Assembly (NCBI GenBank): GCA_947359465.1
Contig: OX375881.1
Location: forward strand, 77,647,914-77,711,913
Direction: 5' to 3'
Origin: Metellina segmentata
Lineage: Eukaryota; Arthropoda; Arachnida; Araneae; Tetragnathidae
Length of the DNA: 64,000 nt
Position numbers and translations under genes: made by a program. Numbering within the stretch: the stretch's first letter is position 1; each line of letters starts with the position of its first letter. Under the pieces are notes generated by a model. That model had not been told where the DNA came from, searched no databases, and was given only the letters and a program-made list of their open reading frames with translations. Below, in pieces: positions 23,791 to 37,256 of the stretch.

Positions 23791-26296
23791 TGCGCTTAAG
23801 GACTGAAATTCAGATTAAACTCATCGGTCTAAAAACACAAAGACAGTATTCAACAAGCGAGAGTAATCGTGTATTAGTCTGCGCTCATTTTCTAACTTTT
23901 ACAAGTTCAGTGTCAGGAATCTACCATGTTTTGTTAGATTTACTGTAAAATACTATATACCAATAGGCTAGAATGATATCAATAGGTAAGAAACCATAAA
24001 TAACCTCATCTATTGGTTGGAAGAATCGTTAGATGTGGTAAATAATTTAAGAAAAAATATCGCTTTAAATTGTAATTATGAACTTATAGATTAATTATAT
24101 AAACTTATAATTCCCTAGAATAGAATAATTTGTAAAAGTTCTATTATTTAATTCTTTAGAGTGGAATTTTTTCAACAAAATTATATGGCTTATTTCCTTA
24201 AAATTGAATCCTCGCTAAAGATTCTTACATATCAAGAAGGTGAAAATTTGTTAGAGGGCATAGGTGTGTGATAAATGTGATGTGAAGATTGGAGGTTTTG
24301 AGATGAAATTATGTAAGTGAACCCCATCAATGTACATCACATAGTACATTACTAGACTAGTGTTTCAATCCACAAAGGTATTGGGAACTGTAGTATATAT
24401 ATTCTATTACGAGCTTATCTAAACATTGGGTGAGAGTTATACCTCTACATTAATTAGACCTTAACATATAATAAGGCACTAACAAGCTAATTAATTATCG
24501 GTGAGTCTCCAATAAAGTGACGTTACTACTTTAATAGAGCATTTGCAACTTTTATCATTAAGACCCATTCATGGCGCAAGAAAATTTAATGAGCAAAATA
24601 AACAAAAACAACGCATCAGAGAATACGAATCCAGTACACATATCTCATTATATTGTCTGAAGTGCTTGACGGAATAAATAAGTATTGGTACTAATATATA
24701 CGTATCTAAATGTAGAACGTTTTGATTAAATGTTCCACTACAAGCTGAGAAAGATGTTATTGAATCACAAAACAAACTGTTATGAGTAATTGGCAATGAT
24801 AAGAATATCAAATAACACTTCAACTAATGAGACAGCAGTGAAGAAAGGACATATGAGGAACATTCATGGAAGTGTGATTATATTTGCAATTAGTTTCATA
24901 ATGATTTGCTAAAAATGTTTTTATCCCGATTGCAATTTGTCAAAAAGTTATTTAATACATTATGTTAGGAGTACTAGTTAAAATTTAATATGATAATATA
25001 AATTATATTGTAAAGAATTATTAACTTAGTATTCTTAGTCTTACTGTAAAAAGAGCTAGCAGATTTTAAAAAAAATTTCAGCGATTTAAATGCGTGATAC
25101 TTCTTAAGTACTTACTTCTTGCAGTAAATATTGTTTGCTTCTACATAATTTATAAACAGAGATCATATATGTTTATAAAACTGAAAGTTTTACGTGTATC
25201 TCAAGACATTTTCATTTATAAACTACCATATAATAATAAAATAATAAAAAAATTCATATGCCTATTGAAAAAAAATATGTGTTAGCATTTATAAGTATTT
25301 TGGAATAATTAAATTTGAGTTGTTCAATTGAAAGAGACACATGACGATTTAAGAAAAAAATCACTTAGCATAAAATTATGTACTGCAAAAAAACATCTTC
25401 CATATAGTCCGCATTGAAAAGAAATACACATACTCATGAAACTTAAAAAGTTCTAAGTTGACAAAGAAATTCTGAGGAAATGAAAGAGGACACACCTAAG
25501 TACGTTCCTCAAGAAGAAATCTTACCTTCATGCAAAGAAAAATGACGTAATGGACTTCACTAGTTTAAAGACCACCTAGTTATAAAATACCAAAAACTGT
25601 ATAATTCAGAATGTCTCGAAAATTTGGACGCTTTCGTTCATAGGCAGACTACAATTTAACACTAATTTGTAGGTATAAATTTTATATCTTCCAATACGTT
25701 AGACATACTGAGTGATTCCTTAATGATTCAATACTTGTTACCTTTTTGCAACTAATTGCAAAATATTACTTTAAAAACAAACGTTTAAATCAGGAACAAG
25801 GCTTGATTTCTGTTTATTTTGTGGTAAATCTTGTGAACATAATTAGAAAATTTGATTTTTAATATCGACACTTTCTTCCATAAGAAATTTCAGTTAGAAA
25901 TTTACCTAACGCTTAAGTAATAAAATTAAAAATTCCACTTTTCTACATATAATATTTGCAGAAATAAGACCAATTCCACACCTTAATATTTGTCGTTGAA
26001 GTACTAAAAAAGTTATGATCAGTGAGCGTACGATAAGTAATTTGATTTAATTTGTAATTTTCATTGAATTGCTTTAACTCTAAAACAGGGGTTTTTCCAC
26101 CAATATGTAATAGCCAGTACTAGGTAAATAAAAAAAGTCGTGAGATATACATTTAAAAAAAAATTAATTTAATTATTAATTTAGAAACATAAAAGTATTT
26201 TATTACATTCTTAAAAGCAGTGTGAAAAGATTTTACTAACTGTGGATCCATTGTGGCGAGCTCGTATAACTACAAAATTACATAGTTTTCATATGC
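23791..26296. other. AT-rich noncoding stretch
   Basis: No gene recognised. Short frames at 24569-24823 (minus) and 25094-25285 (plus) have AT-driven composition and no known domain. Confidence 0.45.
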
Positions 26297-26298
26297 TA

Positions 26299-27596
26299 CA
26301 GAGGCTGATCACACATTTTTTAGACAATGTATATTGTATTCAAAAAAATAAATTACATAAAATTCTTGTGTATTAAATGTTTTATTTGATATCCCTTATT
26401 CTGAACTATCTTTAGACACCATAATTTCCATGATAATAATGCCTTTTGAAGTGTCAGAAGAGGTATTTTATCCCATTCCTCCTGAACAGCTTTCCAGAGT
26501 CCTGTAAGGGTTCTGGGGTGACGTATGGATAATGCAGATTTTAAAAGTCCGAAAGCACAAAAAAATCCATAGAGATTTAGTAGAGATATCAGTGAAGGGT
26601 ATGGCCTTGAAACCGGTTTTTTGTTCCATTACTTTTAGGAAATTTACAGTTGTTTTTGATGTGTGCCTGCTAGCTTTGTCTTGATGTAGTTCCACAGATT
26701 GATGGTACTGTGTTTAAAGAGATGGTATTTCATTCAGAAAATTGGCGATAAAATATGTTCCTGATAGTATTGGGAGTTAATCTTTACATTTTTTCCACTC
26801 TCTTTATTTTTAACTTGCCACTATATGAGAAACCAGAAACAATCATGAATCCTTTAGAAAAACTTTCTTTCGATTCTGTGAACCATGTACTTAAATTTTT
26901 TTCTCCTTTTTTATGATAATAAATGGTTCTTTTTTTGCTGCAATCATTTAAATACACCCATGATTTATCTATTGTGACTTCTTTTTTTTTACCCATTTTT
27001 CTTTGGATAAGTGTTTCTCATATAGTATTCGGCAGCATGTCCTGCGTTCAGCGATATGCTTTGGAGAAAGACAATGCACAATGCGTTTTTTCGCTTTCTT
27101 AAGATTTAAATCAACGTTTATAATTTTGTTTACAGTGGACACCGAGCATTTTAATGATTTTGCAACTGTCTTTTGACTAGGGGAATTTTCTTTTAACATT
27201 AAACAACGTACCTTTGCAATAGCCGAAGATGTCTGTTTCTTCATTGTATACTTGTTTGGAATTTTTTTCCCACTTGAGGCTCCAATTTGATGTTTTTTTT
27301 TTCCTTTCTTGTTGACAATATTACCTATCGACAGTTTAGATATCACAAAACCATGACTTTCACATCGTTTTTGGGTAACGGAATATGAATATTTCTCTTC
27401 GGAAAGAGCATAAATATAGCCTTCGAACCACTGCTTCGTTAAAAACGCCACATTTTGAATAAAAACAAACCTCTCAAGCCTCAGACGATAATTTTGGTTT
27501 TTGAAAACGTAGTACAACTGCAATTGTTTCTTTTGTAGCAAACGATTTTTAATACCGCTAACCAAAATCGTCTAAAAAATGTGCGAACAGCCTCTG
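26299..27596 (-). mobile_element. Tc1/mariner element, complete but inactive
   Basis: TA dinucleotides at 26297-26298 and 27597-27598 flank terminal inverted repeats. The left end reads CAGAGGCTGATCACACATTT and the inverted right end CAGAGGCTGTTCGCACATTT, both continuing TTTAGAC (27 bp, two mismatches). Length 1298 bp. It encodes a decayed transposase on the minus strand (26353-27565). Confidence 0.9.
26353..27565 (-). pseudogene. Tc1/mariner transposase, decayed
   Basis: Read on the minus strand. An N-terminal part (27565 to 26969, 198 codons) contains a helix-turn-helix region (SQKTVAKSLKCSVSTVNKII). It is followed by TIDKSWVYLND with the first catalytic Asp near 26965, after a frame change. 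The second catalytic Asp lies in ELHQDKASRHTSK near 26690. The segment expected to hold the third acidic residue (TKS-PD-SP-MDF in relatives) has lost several codons and shifted frame, so the catalytic triad is incomplete. The C-terminus is readable in another frame (FGLLKSALSIRHPRTLTGLW) to a TAA at 26353-26355. No ATG start is present at the proper place. Confidence 0.85.
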
Positions 27597-27598
27597 TA

Positions 27599-28846
27599 TT
27601 TATAAAATAGTCAGTCACAAAAGTATTCAAAGCTCTCTTGTATTGACTGGAATAACTAACACAAAACTAAAATATCTGTAAATTTGGAATAATGTTTACC
27701 ATAAATAAATGTTACATTTCCTTTGCATAATAGTCCAACTTCCTATAGAATTTGCATCAGCGCAAATTTTTAAGGGATATTACCTACGTCTAATTACCGA
27801 TTCTGATTTTTTGGATCAAAATTCTCTCTTACATGAAATACACATGTTTCGTCAAATGCATTGTGAGTAACGAGACTTTAATTCATAGCATCTTATTTTA
27901 AGTTTTCAAGTTTTTTTCTTTCCGGTAATAATCACCAGTTCAATTGTATTGTGTAATTCACAAAAATATTCACATTCTCAAAGCAATTTGCATGTTATAT
28001 TAGGTTATTAGTTACATTAAACAAAATGCCATGCCATTTTATTTTCAAAGCAACATTTCATTTCTAACTAGCATTCAATCATTCATTCACAATTGAAAAA
28101 TTTAAATTCATTTTTTTAGTTTATCCCGTTTAGATTTATTTTTCTAAATTTTAGTTCATTTTGTGTGTGTTTATATTAGAGAAACTACATCATTAAGATT
28201 CATATCGGAAGTACAAAAAAAGGAATTTTGAATTTAATTGAAATAATCTAATTCTTTTCAAATGTCATGCGTTTCAATGTGTTAAGAAGATTTTTTGTTC
28301 GATATGATTAATTTGAATCTAATTAAGACACTATTACTGTGATAGCGTCAGTGTACATTTGCTATTTACTAATGCACTTAAGCTTGACATAGCGGTGCGG
28401 GGTTACAACACATCCAACTCTACTTCTTGTACCAAGGACCATCCCTCTTTTCTCCTCTTTCGGTTGCAGTTAGGAGTGTTGATTTCACACAATGTATGAC
28501 ACATATGGCTATTTTTCAATTTCAGATGTTCTTTTACATACTAATGTGCACCTGTAAAATCATCAACGCTGCGTGAACGTGACAATGTGCTAAAAGACAA
28601 AAATATTGGATTCACGAATGCGGACAAAGCTTAAGATAAATTAACCACGTAATCCAAGTCTAGCTATACATTTTTTGTGTGGATTAATAGTGATAAGGGA
28701 AAATATATGCAAATATTTGTATTTAGGTTGACGGATAGTAAATTAATCATCTTTTCTTCTGCATTATGTGAATCAAAGTATTTCGACGCTGCATGTATTT
28801 CAGAAAAAGTGCTTTATTATTCTACGTTGTACCGGGTATGCCGTTC
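27599..28846. other. AT-rich noncoding stretch
   Basis: No gene or repeat recognised. The part near 28380-28500 is less AT-rich, without identifiable coding. Confidence 0.4.
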
Positions 28847-30160
28847 TTATGCTTGTATTACAGTTGCAACAACCTCAAGATATACTTTCCACAAGCTCTC
28901 TTTAAGTCTAGGCAGGAATAGCTCGCCATACTTTTTGCAAGGCTGTGAGAAGAGATTGTTGTTAGGATAGGCGTGTTTAGCGATTGTGTACTCCAGGGCT
29001 CGAAATACCCGGGTGCACAGGTGCATTGTGCACGTAAAAATAAAATTCTGCACCTAATTTTTTCCCGCCGGGTGCACGCAGTAACCCTAAAGTTAAAAAA
29101 GAACGGAAGGGAACGTGTTTTATGTTATTTTGATGCTTGAACAAAATATTAGCATCAACCTCTCTTGCTGTAAAGGAACGTAATTAAAATTTCTAAATAC
29201 ACACTATGCAAAACCAAAATCACTGGGCCGTAACGAGTTTATACAGGAGGAAGGTTTACTTGTGCCACTGCAACCAGAACTTTCCGATGATCGAAACCTT
29301 TTCCTGATGGCTCTGTTAAAGCGACTATCGCGACAGCCGGAGAAGGGATAATTTATATCACTTGACCACCCGCGAACGATAGGCATACCACATTTCTGTA
29401 AACACCTCGTGTTTCAATAAAGTGTAAAGCCGTAGGAATTCCTGAGAATTGTCTGACCACTGCGTGTCGTAAACAAATATTTTTATTCTTTATCCTTAAA
29501 TTCAGATTTTATCTACTTAAAATATAGTGTACTCGTTTTTTTTTATGTATTTTTTGCCCACTAATGTCTAATGACTGAATATTTGTAAGTAATAATTTCA
29601 CAGATAAATAAAATTGTTTAAATATTTGTATTTACTATGTACTACTAACCTATCTAAACATGCCCAACTAATAAAGTAGTTTACATTACATTAATACCCT
29701 TACATTACGTTTTTTTTAATGTGCACCTAAAATATAATCTGTGCACCTAATTTAAAACTTAGGTGCACCTTGTGCACCTGTATTAAAAAATCTATTTCGA
29801 GGCCTGGTGTACTCGTTGCTCCACTATGTCCCACAAGTGCTCGATCGGATAAAGATCGAGGCTCTAAACAGACAAGTCAAGCAAATTCACCTCATTTTCA
29901 GAAAACCAGTCCAGCACACGTGTTGAAGTATGACATAGAGCTCGATCCTGTTGGAAGAAACAACCATCATGGCCGTAGTATTGCCATAGTGTATGCAATG
30001 ACGAATTATCCAGAACATCGATGTGCATGTCACCATTCATGGCACCAGGTACATAAAGAAATAGACAGTCTTAACCAAGAAAACAACCCCACTCTAAGAC
30101 GGATCCTACTCCGAATTTTTGCAGTGTCCAAATACTATTGTCCATATAGCGTATATTCGA
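28847..30160 (-). pseudogene. Tc1-like transposase fragment, split by a hAT MITE
   Basis: Minus strand. From about 30150 downward: a GSVLEWGCF stretch; then VPGAMNGDMHIDVLDNSSLH; then the second catalytic region FFQQDRALCHTSTRVLDWF near 29945; and the third, LDLYPIEHLWDIVE near 29820, with its Glu. The sequence is then interrupted by 28994-29806 and resumes below 28985 with fragments like ALQKVWRAIPA and VESIS to about 28847. It has several frameshifts and stops and no terminal inverted repeats that I could identify, so it is a truncated relic. Confidence 0.8.
28994..29806. mobile_element. hAT-type MITE inside a Tc1-like relic
   Basis: It is flanked by an exact 8-bp duplication GTGTACTC (28986-28993 and 29807-29814). 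Ends are CAGGGCTCGAAATA and, inverted, CAGGCCTCGAAATA (14 bp, one mismatch). Both ends carry clustered GTGCACC motifs (about five at left, four at right), as in the subterminal binding repeats of hAT elements. It is 813 bp with no transposase. The insertion splits the C-terminal part of the transposase relic 28847-30160, so it is the younger of the two. Confidence 0.92.
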
Positions 30161-31073
30161 AATCATCGAAGCTCAAGGAATATTGTACATCAACATCAAA
30201 GTGCTAGTCTGAAGATGCCGAACACTAAAGATACAAGTAGTGTGGTAAGGATGTCAACAATGGATCACCACCTACAGCCTAGATAGACAAAAGGCCTAAA
30301 CCAAATAAAAAAATATTCAAAAAAAATTGCTTGGACTAAAATCAAATCTCATATTAATTTAGTAGGAACGATCCCTGGGTTCAATTTGTGCTACACAGAG
30401 GAAATCATGCAACGTCATCACAATACTAATGTATAGTTTGATTATTGCTGTAGAGATGAAATGGTATGAAAAATAACGGGCATCGTAATTTCATCATATT
30501 TGTGAAACATCAGATATTTGTAAAACTCTATATAAAAGTGTAACCTAAGTAAATTACTTTGATATTTTCTCTGCTAGGCACTTTGTTGCATTTATTATTT
30601 GCTACAGTGTTCTGTACTAAGTTAAATAGTGTTTTTCTCGGGATTTCAAATATTTTTCGGAGTATCGTTCAATGCTTTATAGTAAGAGACATTTATATTT
30701 TTGAATTAAGAATAAAAACTTAAAGAAACTATAAAATTTAGAAAATAGATTTGGAAATGCTTAGAATTTGCTACATGTATCACCTTTATTTAACTTGCAG
30801 TAGTGGAAAATGGGGCGTTGGCATTTGCAATTTTGGAAATCCTGTATAAATAAATAGAAATACAGATAGTCATGCAAATAAATTTCACATTTATTAATAA
30901 TAGTCATCTTACCAAGCCTACATGATTTGAAAATACTTTTTTACTTAGAAATATGGCCCAGGCCATCAGCTTTCAAAGTATATACTCTTTACTACTTTTG
31001 AGTACCATCCATTTTGCATAATGTAATAGATTTACAATTTGTGTTACTAATAAACTTTGTTTCATATGTACGA
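30161..31073. other. AT-rich noncoding stretch
   Basis: No gene or repeat identified. Confidence 0.45.
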
Positions 31074-31078
31074 GTTAA

Positions 31079-31310
31079 AGTTACAGTGGTGTAAGGCACC
31101 TTTTCAAAAAAAAAAAAAGGGACACAGAAACCAGGTACAATATAACACATTTAAACAAAGGTAATTAGTCAGATACAGAAAACCAGATTTCTATAAGTTA
31201 ATCTGTTAAGAGAAAACGAGAAGTAACCCATATCATCATTCAACTGTCAACTGATAGCAGTAGAACTTCCAAGTCTTTTATTTTTTTAATTGACTTACGC
31301 CACTGTAACT
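31079..31310. mobile_element. Short MITE with TTAA flanks
   Basis: AGTTACAGTGGTGTAAG at the left and its inverted counterpart CTTACGCCACTGTAACT at the right (one mismatch) are flanked by TTAA on both sides. The match extends to GTTAA outside, so TTAA is the most economical target duplication. An alternative is a TA-flanked Tc1/mariner MITE starting CAGTGG. 232 bp, no coding. Confidence 0.65.
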
Positions 31311-31315
31311 TTAAC

Positions 31316-34300
31316 CCCTTATATGTAGTTAATTTTTAAAGTGTCTAAATTTGGACTGATTTTGTGAAAATGAAAAAAATAATTAGTACCAGAATTTTGT
31401 TAATTGAATACCTCCCACACATGATTCGATGTTAAGAACTGTTTCTAAATGTCATGCATCAGTTCTACATGGTGACATTGAAATTTACTATCTATTATTA
31501 TGCATTCTATTATTATTAAAATGAAAAAAGTTATTAATATTTAAGACATTTCTAAAACTACGAATCAGTGAATGAATATTATCGAACGTTCTTTTTGCAA
31601 AAAGGATCTTACCTATCAGAAAGTACATGCAACGTATTACGAAGTTTATACAAATTAATTGCGTAACTAAAGCTATTTAAGCCAAATTACAAGATTTAAT
31701 ATTAAAATTATGAAATAAAATGCAAGGCGCTTAAAAATACTCTTATTTTGCTAACTACGTATAAACAAAAACATCTCTATTTGCAGTTAAACCAATATTT
31801 CCAACACCTATATATTTCTTCATTATTTGTGTGATTATGTACTAATAAGTGCTCATAAAAGCAGGTGCTGTAAGATACCTTTCATACGTTAATTCATACA
31901 AGTATTCCTTCCGAAAGTAATAATCTTGAGTCCTTTTTATACATCAGACATGATTAAATTGAAATTTAATTAAAATACAATTATAGGGGATTTGAAGTAG
32001 TAAATGTATTTTTATGGTTGTGGTTAGAATTGTTCTTGCACGAAAAATTGTCTTAATTATTTCAAAAACTTTGTTTCGTTTTATTTATAAGTGGACGGTA
32101 TTAGTGTAAATAAAATTCCTTTCAATAATTATGTCTACTGAGACCTTGATTATCTTTGAGCTAAAAAAAAACTTTAATTTATCTTACAAGCACATCTTCA
32201 TTATGATCGTCAAAAATAATTATTTTTACAGTTGAAGAAATTTCTAAAACAGAAAAATAATACGTTTATCTCATGAAAATGGAAAAATACATAATTATAT
32301 CATAATACATGTAAACTGGGTACTTTTATATATCGGGTTCATAAAATATCAGCACAATTGATAATATTCTCAAAAATAATTCTCAGCCCAAAATTAGAAA
32401 AAAATATTAATTAGAAACGGTAAAATGGTTGTTGAATTTGAAGGTTTCCGAAGTTCTGATGAAATTCTCATTTTGGATAAGAAATACTTTATACATAAAA
32501 ACTAAATTGATAATTTTCTCAAGGGTCTTTCGTTAAGACAAACAATTAAAATGTGAAAGAAAACTAGTGTTTGAATGTAAGAGACAGAACAGGATTTATT
32601 TTTTGCGAAAACCAAAATACGTTCGTTTTGGCAATGTATAATCTAGCAAAGTTAATTTTCTTATAATGGCTTCTGTTGATTTTGGCAGCCAAAGACCGGT
32701 GTGAAATATATCTTGGTTTTCAATTAGAACCTAACAAGGAGAAAAACTACTTTACCTTTTTGGTTGTTGTTTAATTTAATAAAATTACGTAAGTATTTCC
32801 ACTCCCAGTAATATAGCTTCATTTCTTTATGGCAAACACGCATGCTTATTATTCAGTTTATTCACTCAAAAATTTTATTAAATGTTTATCCTTAAAAAAC
32901 GTTCTCAATTTTCCTACCATAAATAATTCACAGGAACATTTCATGAAAACCTCAAAGAAAAGTTGAAAAAGTTATAAATTTATTCGTAAATTTCAAAATT
33001 GTGTAATTATAAAATAAAACGTTATACCCAAACAACATGCTTTTGTCACATTCGTCAGTATGTCATATATAGTTACAAATTGCAATGAAATAAGAAAAAA
33101 TTAGGTAGTAATTAGTGAGAAAAGAAATATCTTAGAGAAACAACCATTCTTTAATTATTCAAATTTAATCTTAATAAAATTATTTCATTTCTACATTTGC
33201 GAACATATTTTTCAGGCAATAATGAAAAATGCGTAATTAAATCGAATACCTTAAATTAAGGATCAAATACCAATTAATATCTGTTTTAAATATTTAATTA
33301 ATATTTATTTTATACCGATTAAATATTGAATACGATAAAGGTGTTCATTGATTATTGGTCGATCATTTTTGTGGGTGAGCACTTCGTGACTACGGTTAGT
33401 AAAATGTTGTTGGCATTTAGATATCATCACTTCAATATTTTGACAAAATACCAATAGTGCTAAGTCTATTTTAAAGTAGCTGAACATGTTCTTCTAAATC
33501 CAGAAAGTACACTTGTCTGATTACAATTTGCTATGCTAGTTTTATTAACCTAGTTAAATTGTAAGGTTAGTTGGCATATATTAAAACATTTATAAAAGTT
33601 TCTAAGATTCGACCACAAGAAAATGCATAAATTTAACCAGTCCACTTTAAGTGACGGTCTAATTTTAGTATATTTTGAATTACAATGTATACTTCTTTGA
33701 AAAGGTGAAGCGGCTAAAAGAGGAAATTATGGACGTTGGTCAAAAATTGAATTGCCAAAAGTTCTTGCAACGTTCTTATATTCCCACTAAAATTGCAATA
33801 AATATTATAAGCGGGTCTTAAACATTAATATATTTGTCTTCAAGTGATAGTGAAAGCAATAATAGTGATTCTGCTGTTGGTTACGTTCCTCAGCTGGAAG
33901 AAATGAAATAATTTAGAAATGTTCTTCACGACATTTCGCCCCCAACTACTTGAAACCAACATCGAGGTCCTTCGACTTCTTGAACTGGAAGATTAGTCCA
34001 GAAGGCAGTTGTAATAAAACATAATCGTCATAAATTGGAATTAAAAGAAGCCGAAGAGAGAGAGAGAGAGAGAGTAATGAAGTAAAATCACCAAATTTTG
34101 GATTAAAACGACAAAGAGTTAAACCTTCATGGTTTTGTATTGTATGCGTGTAAACAAAATAATATGTAATACAGTGCATAAAATATAACACTAGGGTCCA
34201 TACACATTGCGCTGGAGAGAGTTTCAAAATCAAAAAATATTTTTGCTTCCACTCTGTTTCTAAAGAAAATAGGTGATCCACTGTGAGAAATCAGTTTATT

Positions 34301-35559
34301 TGATCAAAACAATGACGAAAATTTTATGTGTAGATTTTTCACTGTTCAAAATTGTAGCTTTTCAAAAAAAAAACAAAAAACAAAATTCCTTTGAAATATC
34401 AATAGTATTTTTTAAAATTCCTTTTGATTAAAAATGGTACATCTCTATATATTAAAAAATGTTTAGATGGTCTAAATGTATCAACACTTCTTCCTTATAC
34501 GTCATTAGAAAAGTATCTGCCAAATAAACATCCTTTTAGTCCCGTCAAAATGTTCACGTTTCGTATATTATATGGGTGGGCAACACAAAGTTCACAAGCT
34601 TGAAGGAAAAAGGAGAGGGTCAAAAATTGTACCGCTTCTATTAGACATGGAAATGCCCCATACATTTTCCAAAGAAGTTACTCGCTTTGTCATATTGCGA
34701 GAATATTACCACTGAACAGAAAGAAGTACTTCAATCATATAAGATAAAGGTTTAAGAAGGAAGATTTAAGGTATTCTCCTACATCAATATTTCCCCAGTC
34801 ATCGATATGCCTTCTCTCTTTGTTCTTCTGGAGATTATGGCCGACTCGTCCTAGAAGCCACTACAGGAAATTTATCTTCTTAGTGGTTTATCACTGATCT
34901 CCTATTCCATACAGTTTATTCCCGTGGAAATATTAAGAGCTGATCGGGCTTGTCTTTCAGTTGGGTTGTTAGCTCTTTTGTTTGCTGCCCTACTCTCTAG
35001 TTACCAGTTTGCTTGTAAAGTTAAGATGCTTTGAGAGGATTTGTGCCATGCTTGTTTTTACGGAATATTTAATGTTTGGTTTATATAATGCTTTGAGTTT
35101 CAATGTTATATTTAGTGGGTATGGTTCGGTGGAAATACTTTGTGAATGTTGATATTGTTTTGGTAATAAAATCATTTTGAGATTTGTGAGATGTTCTCTT
35201 GAATTTTCCAGTTAGTTTAAACAACCCTAGCATTTTTGAGAAATATGCATACATTCCAACATGTTTGTTACTGTTTGATGTCCTTTTTTCAGCTTTTTGA
35301 TTTTCTTTTTTTACTGTTTGAAGCGTTTTATGAGAAAATTAATGTGTAGTTATTGTATTTATTGCTGTTTTAGTAAGATTAATTTGCCAGATTATATATT
35401 ATGAATTTCCGTAATAATTTCATACATATTCCTGTAAGCATTTTTGTACATCTTGAATGCTCCTTGAGAGATTATAATTAAGATTTGTTTTATCCAGAAA
35501 AGAAAATTGAGCTACTCAACTCATATATTTGTAGTATGTGTAAATTAGAGAAGAGTAAC
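31316..35559. other. AT-rich noncoding stretch
   Basis: No gene recognised. Small protein-like remnants lie at about 33710-33905 (EEIMDVGQKLNCQKFLQRS and SSDSESNNSDSAVGYVP), too short to assign. A GA repeat is at 34056-34074. The minus frame 33946-34281 crosses the GA repeat and is unconvincing. Confidence 0.4.
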
Positions 35560-35883
35560 AACCGTATTCACAAGTTTGAATTAAACCGCGGATCAACGAT
35601 AATCCACGGGTTATTGAAAAAACCGTATTCAAAATGCCTATTCCGAGTTTTAAACCGCCTTTTCGTTGTTAAATTTTGATCCTCAGAAATCGGCGGATTA
35701 ACTCTCGATTGAGAGTTACTCATTAGCAGTTCTATCATTTTGCAAAAGAAATGATACTGTAAACAGAACAAAATGGACGGCACGCTTCATTCTGTGCTAA
35801 ATTATAGTATCCTTGCGACGACGCGCTTTCAAATAATCTTGCATGAATCAGAAAAAGAACGTGATTACATTTATTATTAAGTA

Positions 35884-37256
35884 CACTAATTGCCATACAA
35901 ATTTGCGCACCAAGAAATAATTGTGGGATCGTAACAAAACTTGGCATGAAGGTACATGTCGACCAGATATGCAAATGATTAAAAATGCAGCCTGATTGCG
36001 CATTGCATAATGCCACTAGAAGGCGTTGAACTTCGTTCACCTTGGAGTATAAGACAGATAAGCTGAGCTTGTTTGAGTGTACTTAATCTTTTGAAAAGGA
36101 AACGCTGAGGTAGACATGCCGTTACGCCGCCATCGAAGACAGTATGATCAGCTGTCAGAGTTCGAGAGGGGAAGAATCATCGAGATGATGGAAGCTGGGT
36201 GGTCAGCTCGGCGAGGAGGTGTTTGGACCAGTGGACAGAAGAGACGACATTTACACGGTGACCAGGCTCAGGACGCCCTCGACAGACCAGTCGTCAAGAA
36301 GACCGTCACATCATACGAAACGCACGCGTATAGCCAACTGCCTCATTGGCCACTATCCAGACACAGGCATCACCTCCACTACGGGCCCCTATGTCTTCCC
36401 GAACCATCGCAAGGCGCCAGGCTGAAGGACATCTGGTATCGCGGCACCCATTCCGTGTGCTGCCAACAACACCCATCCACCGACGCCTCAGTTTGGAGTG
36501 GTGCGCGCACGACGGGATTGCAATACAATGGAATGGAACCTGGTCGTCTTCAGCGACGAATCGAGATTGAATTTGAGCTGTGATGACAATCGTGTTCGCG
36601 TGTGGAGGCCCCGTGGTGAACGCCTCAATCATGCCTTCGCCTTACAGCGACACACCGCTCCCACAGATGGTGTGATGGTATGGGGTGCCATTGCTTATGA
36701 TACACGGTCACCCCTAATATTGATCCATGGCACAATGACAGCCGAGCGGTACGTCCATGAAATCCTTCTGCCAAATGTGATGCCACTCATGGCAGGGCTC
36801 CCAGGAGCCATTTTTCATCAAGACAATGCTCGGCCACACAGCAAGGATGTCATAAGACTGCCTCCGCCACATTACCACCCTTCCCTGGCCTGCTCGATCC
36901 CCAGATTTTTCACCAATCGAGCATATCTGGGATCATTTGGGACGGAAAGTAGGACACCCTACGAGTTTGGTTGAACTAGAGGCGCATTTACAGCAACTGT
37001 GGAACAAGATGTCTCAGGACATCATACATTGTATGCCTCAATGTCCGCTCGTATTGGATCGATCATGTATTCGCGCTAGAGTGGGCCCAACAGAGTACTA
37101 AAACTTCCATTCATTTGTATTTTTTTCTGCAATAAATGATTGTTTTTCTTTGATTTTCTAATCATTTACTTACATCAAAGTAGTACTTACATGTGTAAAA
37201 TTTCGTTTCGTTTTGACGACTTTTTCTTGGTGCGCCAATTTTTATGGCAATGAGTG
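35884..37256 (+). mobile_element. Tc1-like element inserted in TIR element A
   Basis: TA at 35882-35883 and 37257-37258 flank inverted repeats. The left begins CACTAATTGCCATACAAATT and the inverted right CACTCATTGCCATAAAAATT. Both continue into GCGCACCAAGAAA (34 bp, three mismatches). 1373 bp. It carries a broken transposase at 36116-37101. Confidence 0.92.
36116..37101 (+). pseudogene. Tc1-like transposase, frameshifted
   Basis: Starts MPLRRHRRQYDQLSEFERGR at the ATG 36116, an N-terminal helix-turn-helix of the Tc1 type. After about 33 codons a deletion and frameshifts scramble the frame. The second helix-turn-helix part is lost. The first catalytic region VFSDESRFNLSCDDNRVRVW reappears in another frame near 36555, and HQDNARPHSKD with the second Asp near 36820. 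The third region (SPDFSPIEHIWDHLG) is readable in a third frame near 36905. The end, IRARVGPTEY, stops at TAA 37099-37101. All three catalytic residues survive but in different frames, so no functional protein is made. Confidence 0.9.

Noticed and set aside
36306..36632. 108-codon minus-strand frame in the 36 kb Tc1-like element
   Set aside because: Antisense of the plus-strand transposase relic.
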